From: Nageia nagi
Taxonomy: Eukaryota > Pinophyta
DNA length: 64,000 nucleotides
NCBI GenBank assembly: GCA_050084985.1
Contig: JBITNC010000001.1
Location: 42,470,001-42,534,000 of the forward strand
Direction of reading: 5' to 3'
Shown: positions 12,209 through 22,600 of the stretch, one piece after another
How positions within the stretch are numbered: the first letter of the stretch is position 1
How the letters are laid out: every line of letters begins with the position of its first letter
Notes under the pieces: model-generated
The model's input: only the letters and a program-made list of their open reading frames with translations
What the model was told of the DNA's origin: nothing
Databases searched by the model: none
Translations under genes and position numbers: made by a program

Positions 12209-12892
12209 GTGAAAGTTTTGGGCAAATACATGTCTAAGTTTGGAAAAGAGCATTGTACTACTATGAAGAGAGTACTCAGATATTTATGTGGTACAACAAA
12301 TTTTTCAATCTATTATCAAGGGAAAAGAAAGGAAAAATCCTTATATATTGAGGGTCTTATTGATGTAGATTGGGTAGGAGATCTTGATAATAAAATATCT
12401 ACTAGTGGCTATATTTTCAATTTGTTTGGAGGAGCCATTAGTTGGATGAATAAAAGGCAAGTTGTTATTTCCCTCTCAACTATTGAAGCTAAATACATGA
12501 TAGTCACTCATGAAAGGAAAGAAGCAATATAGCTATAGAGATTATTTTCTGATATTGATTTTGCATAAGAAGTTGTGTAGGTGAATTATAATAGCCAAAG
12601 TGTTATATTTCTTATAAAGAATCTTACTTTTCATGCAAGAATAAGACACATTGATGTACAATACCATTTCATCAAGGACATGATTGAAGAGAAGAAAGTG
12701 TTGCTAAAAAAAGTAAACACAAAGGAAAATATTATTAATGCATTGACCAAGGCTGTTAGCACAAAGAAACTCATTGAGTCTATAAGACAGATGGGTTTGG
12801 CTAGCCAATGTACTGGAGCAAATATGTTTTACAATTTTTCTGCAAAGTATTTACTATATGGGAGAATGTTGGATATGGCTCATCCTTTATAA
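12209..12892 (+). pseudogene. copia RNase H (pseudogene)
   Basis: Two open pieces (12,209-12,532 and 12,581-12,892) cover RNase H. The first has MKRVLRYLCGTTNFSIYY, DVDWVGDLDNKISTSGYIF, ISWMNKRQVVISLSTIEAKYM (the acidic E of the usual 'STxEAEY'). The second has NSQSVIFLIKN, HARIRHIDVQYHFIKDMI, and the polyprotein end NALTKAVSTKKL. A stop at about 12,530 separates them. It lies directly upstream of the polypurine tract. Confidence 0.85.
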
Positions 12893-13230
12893 AGTAAGTA
12901 CTGTACATCAAGATTCACCTATTTACACATGAAGTTGGTGGGATTCCCAAGGTTTCATCTTAGTGCAAGGATGGGTGGTTTAGCCCATGGGTTTTCTAAT
13001 ACCACGTTGTGGTTTAGGGTTTTCCTATATATTTATTATAATGAGCCATTTGTGGTGAATTGTTCATTGTAAGCAATAATATAGAAGGAGAAGAAGCACT
13101 TGACATGTTGGAGTAACCCACATTGGGTGAACCAGAGTAAATTTCATTCGTTCCTTATGTTTATGAGATTGTTTTATTTCTCGATTAATTCATTTCTGCA
13201 CTATAATTTCTAAATAGGTTTAGATAGGAC
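12867..13230 (+). repeat. 3' LTR of the old copia element (right end approximate)
   Basis: The LTR starts TGTTGGATATGG right after a polypurine tract (ATGGGAGAA, 12,858-12,866). It contains ACATTGGGTGAACCAG, a segment shared with the solo LTR at 6005-6569. I could not define the 3' end, because no second LTR remains for comparison and the following DNA is AT-rich. The end is estimated near 13,200-13,250. Confidence 0.6.
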
Positions 13231-13980
13231 TCTTCACTTTTAAATTCGATCTTGCAATAAATATGTAAATTTTTTTATAGAAATAGAATATTTTTTGCTT
13301 AAATTTGGTAATTTTTGTGCCAAAATTAAAATATGCAAAAGAAAATCCCTAAAACTTAATTGAAAAGGAAAACCCTAAATGGTTAATTTTACTATAATTC
13401 AAAAAATTAAACGTTAGGGTTTGAAAAAAACTAGGGTTTGTAAAATTAACCAATTTGCAAACTAGATTTTAATAATTTTACAAACTAAGGTTTCAATTTT
13501 ACCATGAAATGTTACAAAATTTGAAGAATAAATCATTTAGGGTTTGAAAAAAAGTAAACCTAGGGTTTCAATTTAACTATAAATTTTGAAATATTGAATT
13601 ATAAAATCATTAAAATTTAAAAAATTTATATAAAAATATACAAAACATACCCAAATATCCTACAATAATATACTCCTTTTTTGTTTTTTGTTTTGTCAAA
13701 ATGACCATATGATCTCCATTATTTATAAATAGCAAGTCACTAATTAATTTATAATTTACAATTTTAACTTAATTTAAATTTTAACTTAATTTAATTTAAA
13801 TTTTCATTTAACTTAAAATTATTAATTTAATAAATTTATTATAATTTAAAATTTAATATTAATTCTAATTAATTTCTAATTTAATTTATTATTTTAGATT
13901 ATTTTTAACTTATTTTTTAAACATCTAATTTACATTTTAGACATTTAACTAAAAATTAATTGTTAAAAAATTAAATTAAT
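13231..13980. other. AT-rich spacer with scattered AGGGTTT motifs
   Basis: No coding potential is visible. The first 350 bp contain isolated TAGGGTTT or CCCTAAA motifs (for example near 13,372, 13,413 and 13,560). The rest is very AT-rich, simple TTAATTTAAATT-type sequence. It leads directly into the telomere-like block. Confidence 0.5.
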
Positions 13981-15430
13981 ATAAAACTATGGTTAAGGTT
14001 AGGTTAAGGGTTAAGGCTAAAGGGTTAGGGTTTATGGTTAGGGTTAGGGGTTTAGTTAATGTTTATGTTAGGGTTTAAGATTAGGATTTGGGTTAAAGGT
14101 TAAGGTTTATTGGTTAGGTTTTACAGGTTAAGGGTGATAATTACAATTAAAATTTAAAGGTTTGGGTTAAAAGTTAGGGTTTACGGGTTAGGTTTTAAGG
14201 GTTAAGGGTTAAAATTAGGGTTTAAACATTAGGGGTTTAGGTTAAGGTTAGGGTTTACAGGTTAAGTTTTAAGGTTTAAGGGTGATAAATAGGGTTTAAA
14301 GGTTAGGGTTCAGGTTAGAGGTTATGGTTAAGGTTTAGGGTTACAATTATGGTTAGGAATTTAGGGGTTATAGTTAGGGTTATGGTTAGGGGTAAGTGTT
14401 AAGGGTTTAGGTTTGGGTTTGGGTTAAAGGTGAGGATCTTAGAGTTTAAGGTTAGTATTTATGATCTCAAGGTTTAAAGTTAGGGTATTATGGATGTTTG
14501 AGGTTAGTGTTTAAGGTCTTACAGTTTGAGGTTAATGTTTAAGGATTAAGATTTTAGGTTTTATGGTTAGGGTGGGAGGTCAAGGATTAATATTTAGGGT
14601 TTACAGGTTAAGTTTGGAGTTAAGGATTAGGGTTTAAGGGCTAAGGGTTTGAGTTAAAAGTTAGGGTTTAGGATTATGATTAGATTTAAGGTTATGGTTA
14701 AGATTATGATTAGGGGTAAGTGTTAATGGTATAAGTTAGGGGTTACAATTTAAGAGTTAAGGGTTTAAGTTTGGGTTAAAGGTTAGGGTCTTAGGGATTG
14801 AGATTAGTATTTATGATCTTAGGGTTTAAAGTTAGGGTCTAAGAGTTTGAGGTAGTGTTTAGGGTTACAAATTAAGATTTTAGGTTTTATGGTTAGGGTG
14901 GAAGGTCAAGGATTAATATTTAGGGTTTAGGGGTTAGGTTTGGAGTTAAGAATTAAGGGTTACAAGTTAAGGTTTAAGGGTTAAGCATTTAGGTTGGGTT
15001 AAAATTTAAGGTTTAAGGGTTATGGTTAGGATTTATGGGTTACAATTAAGGTTATAGATAGGGGTAAGCGTTAATGGTTTAGGTTAGGGGTTAAGGTTTA
15101 AGGGTTAGGGGTTTAGGTTTAAGTTAAGGATTTGGTAAGGTTAGGGTTTAAGGTTAGGGGTTTAGGTTTGAATTAAAGTTTAAGGTTTATGGGTTAGGTT
15201 TTTCAAGTTAAGGGTTACAATTAGGGTCTAAAAGTTAGGGTTTGGTTAGGGTTAATACTTGGGGTTAGGGTTTCAAGTTAGGCTTAGGATTAAGGTGTGG
15301 GGTTAGGGTTTAGGGGTTATAGTTAAGGTTTAAGAATTAGGGGTTTAGATTTAGATTAGGGTTAGGGTTTAGGGCTTATATTTAAAGGGTTACAATTAGG
15401 GTTTAAAGGTCAAGGGTTTGAAACATTTAG
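13981..15430 (-). repeat. degenerate telomere-like block, TTTAGGG orientation
   Basis: About 1.45 kb consists of variants of GGTTTAGGG, GGGTTAGGG and AAGGGTTA with irregular spacing. It is the same class as the block at 1564-2945, but the G-rich strand is now the plus strand, so the two blocks are inverted relative to each other about 11 kb apart. Longer-period sub-repeats occur, e.g. segments with GGTTTTATGGTTAGGGTG near 14,553 and 14,885. Confidence 0.9.
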
Positions 15431-15728
15431 GATTAGGATTTTGTACGAATCTCCAACAAAATTACCAAGAAAACTAAACATGGAAAAAATACATTTAATA
15501 ACAACAACAAAAACCATGAAATCAAAAATCAAACAATCATGGAAAATGCTATAATAATCTTCCATGCCTTATAATCTTCTATTAATATTCAGGGTGTTAG
15601 GGTGTAAGGTTTTAAAGTTTTACATTTGAGTTTCATAAATAAAAATTAACCATAATTTTAATATGAATTTTAAATATTTTTTATACTAATAATATTTTAT
15701 TTTATCTTTATTTAATGATTATCATGGT

Positions 15729-17290
15729 TGATGATGGAGATAAAAGAAGAGGAAAGAAGCCTAAACTTCCAAAGACAACACCAATCAAGAAGGGTTTAGT
15801 AAGTATTTATTTATAATTATGATTTGCTCATATTTTATTTAATCATATTCATTTTGGAATATTATTTCTTTATCTTATTTACATATTCAAGCAGTGGCCA
15901 AATTATTTAAAATGAACACAAAATAGATAGATATGTGTGAATTAGAAAGAGAAATTAACACATAAATGGGCATTAGGACTTCAAGTGGGCCTTTTATTGG
16001 TGTTGTTACATCATCATCAATGGGCTCCTCACTAGAGGGTGGTAAACTTTTTTGATTTATTAATTTATAAAAATGATTGAAATTACCTTTTATTAATTAA
16101 ATGTTACATTCAGTAAAGATAATGTAAGTCTGATAATTAGATATTTAGAATCGATAATCAATCAGCATGTTGGGTTTACGACATGCAAGAGTAGTAATGA
16201 TATTGAAATTAAAGTGGATGAAAAGGGTGTAATTATTAAAGATCATAATAGTAAAAATTGGTTTTAAAAAATATATATTTATATATTTGTTTTAGAATAT
16301 ATTAATTACTAATATTGGCAAATTTTCTTTAGGATATTTTTTATGATATTATCATAAAATGCACTTTCCATCAGTTCGATCTCACATTAGATCATGAGTG
16401 GAGATAATAAAGTGCTACATGTATATATGATTTTTTATAGATTATTATTAATAGTATTTTTTACTTAATTTTTCACCTTATTTTCTAAAAAATTATGTAT
16501 TTTGTAGGAAAACATAGTGATCTATATCCTTAAAAAGAAATTTGGTGAAGAATGGAGTGTAAATTAGGCATTGAAGCACATGGAAAATAATTTAAATTAA
16601 AGGAGGGATAAGGTCAAAAGATAAATAAAACAACTTTCTAAAAACAAGCGTAAAGTAGGCATGTTAATATTGACAAAAAAGTGTGGAAGAGCTTAGTGAA
16701 GAAAGTGGAGGAGGAGGAAGCAAATAGAGAATCCATAAATGAACCATCATGGTATGAAAAAGTTGTGCATGCTCGATATAGCACATCGTCCATTGGTTAT
16801 ACACATAAGTTAGGCAAATCAAGAAAAATTGAGTTTGAATCAAAATTTGTAAGTATATTTAATTATTTATTTAATATTTTAAAATAAATATTTATATATT
16901 TAAAATATTATTTAATTAAATATATTTTGTATAGTATGACAAATACAATAGGTATCCTTCACAAATGAAGTGAATATGGCTTTAAACATGGTTTTCAAGC
17001 ACTAGAATTGAAGATAGCGATCAAGATTATAAGTAATATTTAACATGCTTTTTAATTAATTAATTATATTATTTGATATTGATGTATAAAAAAATTAATT
17101 TTTTCTTATTTATTAATATTCATTTTAATTATTCTTTACAAGGAGGGGAGGGTTAGCAGGAGGGTGAACCAGAGGGTGAATCAAAAAGGCAACTAACTGC
17201 CACCATGGATGTCGATGATGATGAGAAGATGTTGATGAGTATAGGCGTGGTGCTGATGACTATAGGCGTGGTGATAGTGAATGAAGGATT
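15729..17290 (+). pseudogene. remnant multi-exon gene of a CACTA-like element
   Basis: A plausible ATG at about 15,726 opens a basic N-terminus (DDGDKRRGKKPKLPKTTPIKKG) followed by a GTAAGT-like donor. Later coding-like islands lie near 15,900-16,045 (TSSGPFIGVVTSSSMGSSLEGG), 16,090-16,260, 16,510-16,860 (including an open 68-codon piece from 16,681 with EPSWYEKVVHARYSTSS) and 17,140-17,280 (acidic DVDDDE and a DEYRRGADDYRRGDSE tail). Layout and neighbouring subterminal repeats fit the accessory ORF of a CACTA element, but I recognise no defined domain. Confidence 0.35.
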
Positions 17291-17689
17291 TAGGGTATTA
17301 ACATAAATGTGTTATTCATGAGATATTTTTTGTTGAGATTGTATAAACTATCGTTTGATTACTCTTTTATGATAATTGAAAAACCTTATTATTTTTAAAT
17401 TATGAATGTTTGTTATACTTATTTTTAATGTGTTTTAAATTTCAATTTCATTATGAATATTTATTATACTTGTTTTTAATGTGTTTTAAGTTTTAATTTT
17501 ACTATTTTTAAATTATATTTATTTATTTATTTAATTTGTTATAATTTAATTTTTTTATAATTTATTGTACTATATTAAATTTAATTTACATTAAATTAAA
17601 ATTACATCAAATTTAATATTTTTAATTTAATAAAAAAAATGAATTCAAATAAAATTGCTAAATATAAAAATAAAATAAAAATGATAGAA

Positions 17690-18139
17690 TTGATACTTCA
17701 CCTGATGTTTACATTGACGCATAATTGACACTTTAAGAATCTTTCATTAATATTTTAAAACATCTTTATTTACGTCTTTATGCAGTTAAAATTGACGCCT
17801 CACTAGAAGTGGAAAGCATTTGATATTGACGTTTCATTACACATATTTTTGATGCTTTATGCATCTATAATTGATGCCTCAAGAAACATTTAAAGCGTCT
17901 AAAATTGATGTTTCATTTAATGCATTTTTGACGCATAAAATATCTTAGATTGACGCTAATAGAGGTGCGAGATGACATGTTGGTTGATGTAAAATCATAG
18001 ATAGGTTGACGCACAAATTGATGCATTGGTTAACAATACCCTTAGCGTTAGGTGATGCATTAAAATTTTTGACTGAATTAAAAAAATGAACTACGAATTA
18101 GTGCATCGTATGACACAAAACCCAGTAAATATAGTAGTG
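17690..18139 (+). mobile_element. right terminal region of a CACTA-like element
   Basis: The stretch ends TAGTAGTG at 18,139, the expected right end of a CACTA element (inverse of CACTACTA). In the 450 bp before it the motif TTGACGC or TTGATGC (and inverse) recurs ten or more times, for example near 17,716, 17,797, 17,950 and 18,005, which looks like a subterminal transposase-binding array. The three bases after the end are AAT. I could not find the matching left end, so element size and duplication are unproven. Confidence 0.5.
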
Positions 18140-18289
18140 AATGTACTAACTTCAAGTAGGATTTTCTTAAAATAAAGATTATTTATATGGTTATTGGGGA
18201 ATTGAAAAGAACCTATATAGTTTCCTCATGAAAATAATTTCAAAATATGATTTTCATAAATTATGATTATGGGTATTCAACTTATGCAA

Positions 18290-18525
18290 ACTAGATGAAT
18301 CAAATCTATGGAGGAATATTCTAATGAATTTATTAGTATTATTAAATTTACAATAAACATAGATCAATATATTGCATTTATAGCTTCCAATAATTGATTA
18401 ATAAAAATTATAAAGAATGAAGTAAGTATATTCAATCCAAGCTCCCTCATAGAAATAAAAAGATATCTAAAGTAGCATAAAGTAGATGAAGTCAATCTAT
18501 AAGAGATAAAAGGAGGTGAATTTTT
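18290..18525 (+). pseudogene. possible gypsy gag fragment
   Basis: A short decayed reading frame has MEEYSNEFISIIKF, LIKIIKNEVSIFNPSSLIEIKRYLK and a later KVDEVNL. The first part resembles the 'SVEEYTEEF' helix of Ty3/gypsy gag. It is under 80 codons, with stops, and no neighbouring pol is visible, so the assignment is weak. Confidence 0.3.
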
Positions 18526-18609
18526 CAAAATAAAATCGGGGGCACGATCCCCACCTCATCCACACCTACCATCAACTCGATAGGATTTTATGTATGTTTT
18601 AACTTTTAG

Positions 18610-18690
18610 GGGTATAGAATTTTGAACCTGGACCTCCCATATCTGAGAGCTTCAAACTACCCACCTCTCCAACTCCCTATGCATCAATTC
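18610..18690 (-). repeat. tRNA-derived SINE head (minus strand)
   Basis: Read on the minus strand, an A-box-like segment (GTTGGAGAGGTGGG, about 18,660-18,675) is followed after about 30 bp by a B-box-like segment (GGTCCAGGTTCAAAATTC, about 18,616-18,633). The spacing and the intervening CTCTCAGATATGGGAGG suit a tRNA-related RNA polymerase III promoter, as in plant SINEs. Body and tail toward lower coordinates (to about 18,535) are not clearly delimited. Confidence 0.5.
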
Positions 18691-19500
18691 ATATATTTTG
18701 GATTTTTAATTCAATATATAACTAAATGCATTATCTTATCGTTATTTTATGTTCCTTTAATGATATCAATTTCCAATTTCAAATGATATTGTTATTTTTA
18801 TGTTACATATATAAATTTAAAACATTTTTTAAAGTCTAGAATTTCCTATACTTATCATATGAAGTTATATTTTCAAGTTTTACTACTTTTTTTTTAATCT
18901 AAATTTCTTATGTTATTATAATGTAATGGATTTGCATTTTCAAATATTACTGTTATTATAATTTGAACATTAAATGATCAATAAAAATAAAGTAATATAA
19001 TGATATAGATGTTAATAAATTAAAGGGACTCACATTTTCAAATGTTAATGTTATTATCATTTTGATATTTGATGATGAGTGAAACTTACATCATTGCAAA
19101 ATAAAATTTCTTAACATTAAATTCTATTGATTTAATTGATCATGTATTGACATTATTGCAACCTGTATCTCGTGTTTGATTCCACTATGAAATATACATG
19201 CTATATAATGACTTAATATAACTTATTATCCATCTCATATATCAATTAATATCCCGTTTACCTTATATTTTAAAGTTATTTAATTATTAATTTAAATAAT
19301 TATGAAAATCTACAAACTAAATAATTCTACTTTAACATTATTAATTATTTAAATCATTAATAATATTCAATGCTAGTAGATATTAAAAAAAAAAAAAAAT
19401 CAAACTCTTACTCTTAACCTTTTTCCCTACGCGCCGACCATGGCGAACGATAAAGCTCCCTTTCGCCTATAGAATATTTAATTAAAATTTCTCACTTTAT
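18691..19500. other. AT-rich region upstream of PRP31
   Basis: There is no recognisable gene. It is AT-rich with a run of 14 or more adenines near 19,386-19,400. The last 100 bases become more GC-balanced (CCCTACGCGCCGACC near 19,426) and probably belong to the PRP31 promoter or 5' leader. Confidence 0.4.
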
Positions 19501-19504
19501 TAAG

Positions 19505-19570
19505 AGTAGTTTGAGAGAGTTGCTTTGCATCCAGAGGTCGCGAGTTCGAAACTCGAAAGGGAAACGCTTC
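19505..19570 (+). repeat. tRNA-like sequence in the PRP31 5' leader or promoter
   Basis: The segment has a TTGCTTTGCATCC anticodon-arm-like part, GAGGTCGC, then a perfect T-arm-like hairpin CGAGTTCGAAACTCG containing a B-box-like GAGTTCGAAAC. It resembles the 3' two-thirds of a tRNA-Ala (anticodon loop TTTGCAT) but lacks a clean acceptor stem, so it is more likely a tRNA-derived SINE or relic than a working tRNA gene. It ends about 70 bp before the PRP31 start codon. Confidence 0.45.
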
Positions 19571-19637
19571 TGCCAATATTAATATTGGTCTCACTTCGCA
19601 TTTCGTCAATTACTGTGACGATATAAACTGCAAAAAA

Positions 19638-22600
19638 ATGGTAAGTGCATATTCTTTTCTGTATTTTTGCTTTCGATTTAGTAGGGATCAGCTTGAATTT
19701 ATTTGCTTGTTAGGATTTTCTTTTAACGAATAGTCCTCCTGTACTCTGCAACATCCTTCATTGCTTTCGATTTTGAGAAACCGTAAATAAAAACCCTAGC
19801 AGACTTAATTCATGATGAAACCCTATCTGGACATGCGCAGAAATTTTGACTCATCATTTGTGCAAAGTTTTTTTTCATAATATTATGCTAAACAAATGCA
19901 ACTTGCTGCAATTACGTTTTCATTATAATTATGTGAAATTTATGAATGGAAGAGGCAACTATATTTATGAATCGACAAGGCAACTATTTTTATGAATCGA
20001 GGAGGCAACTATATGAGCAGAGTTGGACAATCCTTGCATAACCTAATTTTTTTTTACAAGCATCCTGTTGATCACATGATTTAAATGTTGCTGGAAAAGA
20101 TGCAAAGAGAAAATATCGGCAAACCCTTTGGAGAAGGGTACTTAAAACTCCTTTACATGGTGGAGCTACCATTACAAATAAAGTAGAGCTTTTATTAATG
20201 TGGATACGCTATACATATAGAATTTTTGAGATTTGTTACAATGATGCCTTCAAAATGTAACAAATAGATTTGTCACAATTCTTTATTGCAATGCAAGTAT
20301 ACTTTGGATAAAATCGTAGTTACTGATTTATGTATATTTTGTAGCTTATGTTGTTGCTCTACTGGCAGATGTGATTATATTTTATTCTGTCTTGATCCGT
20401 TCATTTCTTTAAGTAACATAAAAAAATTAAGCATTATTAAATAACCATACAGATCTGAGCTTTGTCCGAACAAGACAATAGAGTGTAACCGCAACCTAAC
20501 TAACAAGTAACATGTGTGGAACATTTACAGGCATTGTTGGGAGATTTGGTGAATCTTTTATTTATGTTGTTGAATATTTGCTGAGTTGATAAAAATGCAA
20601 TTGTCTTATAAAATGGCAAAAATCGTCACACATTGCCATTTGGTATCTTGTCACATTTTATTTAATCTTAGTGTTTTGTATTCTTTGATTTGCTTTTTTT
20701 CCACCGAGTTCATCAGAATCTTTGGATTTCAAAAATGTGGACCTAAACGAATACCGTGCATCCAAATTTCACTATGATGGTGGCAGGCAGTCAGCAACAA
20801 ATCAGGCCTCGAGGCTACACAAAATTGTAACTATCCAATAATTATATTATTCCCGTTAGGAGTTTATTACAATTGTTGAAAGATAAGCAGAGTTGTAAAC
20901 ATGAATTTTGCTTAACAAAACTCATTGACAAGGTCAACAACAAAGGGTTAATGGATGGCTCGTAACCTACTTTTAATGGAAACCTTCATATCACGTTTCA
21001 TTAAAATGACACTGCTAACCAACAACAACTAATTATGGACTCAAGTAGGTTATGTATACAACATACCAAGATACATTGACAGGAAATGGCATAAGCTCAT
21101 AAAATGTCATGCCTTACAAAAGAAATTTAGAGTACTCCAATTCAAATGTCCATAAGGGGAACTTGGCAACTCCACGAAAGGTAATCTCAATCTACGTCAT
21201 TACATATTCCAAAGCCCACATGTAACCCGGGACACTCTTGGACAGACTGGATGCACAATTATTGATCTTCGATTTGAGGTCAATTTTGGTAAAGTACATG
21301 GCACCTTGTTCTTTTGATGATCATTTTAAATGCTTGGCAGTCAACACAGAGGCAACACATTCCATCCTTATTTCTTGGCAGCACAATTGGCTACCATAAG
21401 GCGAGGCACTGGATTTTGTATGGCTTTTGTTGTTTATCTTCTCTATCTGTCTCTTGATATCATTGTTTTCTAAACAAAGCACTGATACAAATGAGCATTT
21501 GGCGAAGGAGATTGAGGATCAAATGCATGGAATGCTATGTTATACAATGTGAAATGGACGTTGTTTTTGATGATATATTGTATTTTTCTATAATATTGTT
21601 CTCAATTTTTGTAAAACTCATTCATGTAGGGTATTACTTGTGGTATTGCTTTTGGAATTTTCAAGGCTCCAACTTGCAAAATGATGCTTATCCTGGCATT
21701 ATATTAATAAAGAAATACTTTTCTAAATCAGATAAGTGATCCCACAGATTCACTATAAACATTTTTGTTTATCCAAAAGTCGAAGAATAATTTGTTCTGT
21801 TCAGGTTCTTGGATATTTAACTATTATACCTAAACACTTGAACTTGATTTTACCAATTACAGATTGGAGGTCATATTAGTGAATATAATAACATTTCAGA
21901 TGTTGTAAGATACTAATAATAATATGATGTTGCATCGTCTCTGCTCGTGATGCAACACCTTATTGTGGTTTATAGACAACCATGTTTATTTTCTTCATGT
22001 TTTATTTCAATGCTTGATAAAATCATTATATTTGAGTAGATCCATATTTTAATTATCTACATTACATTCTAATTTTGCTGTGCAATTTTATAGGCTACCC
22101 TTGCAGATTCTTTTCTGGCTGATCTTGATGACTTGTCTGACAATGAAGTTCCCCTCAGTGTAAGTTTCTGAGATCTTTTGAAATAATCTTACTTTGATGA
22201 ATTATTAAATGCTATGTGTTTCTTATTATGCAACACAGGAGCATAACCATCATTCTTCTAGTGGTTTGACTTAAAGGTTTAAATAATGGCTATGGTTGTT
22301 TAAAAGATCCTTATTAATCTGTGTGTGGGCAGGACCATGAGAATGAGGATGGAGTGCAGGAGGCAGAAGATGTTGATGATTTGATGGCTGATGTTGAGAC
22401 TCTTAATTATGATGATTTGGACAGTGTTTCAAAGCTGCAAAAGAGTCAACGTTATATAGATATCATGAAGGTATTTGTGCATCAATTGAAATCATCTGAT
22501 TTAGAATCATAAAAATTTGCAGTTGGAATCTGCACTAATCTCTGATATTTTTTTTAAGGATCGTCACTTTTATGGAAATTATATGAAGTGATCTGATTTA

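Larger units (their letters stand above)
9061..13230 (+). mobile_element. decayed Ty1/copia retrotransposon, 5'-truncated
   Basis: Copia coding fragments follow in the order GAG-pre-integrase, integrase, reverse transcriptase and RNase H, then a polypurine tract and a 3' LTR. Gag and protease are missing; the copy begins in the middle of the gypsy RT at about 9060. A CACTA element (9364-10,422) splits integrase. The order integrase before RT is diagnostic of Ty1/copia. The right edge is only approximate. Confidence 0.85.

Noticed and set aside
13196-13215. CACTATAATTTC near 13,199 as left end partner of the CACTA-like terminus at 18,139
   Set aside because: The match to the inverse of the right end is limited to the first few bases, and the preceding bases (CTG) do not match the AAT after the right end.
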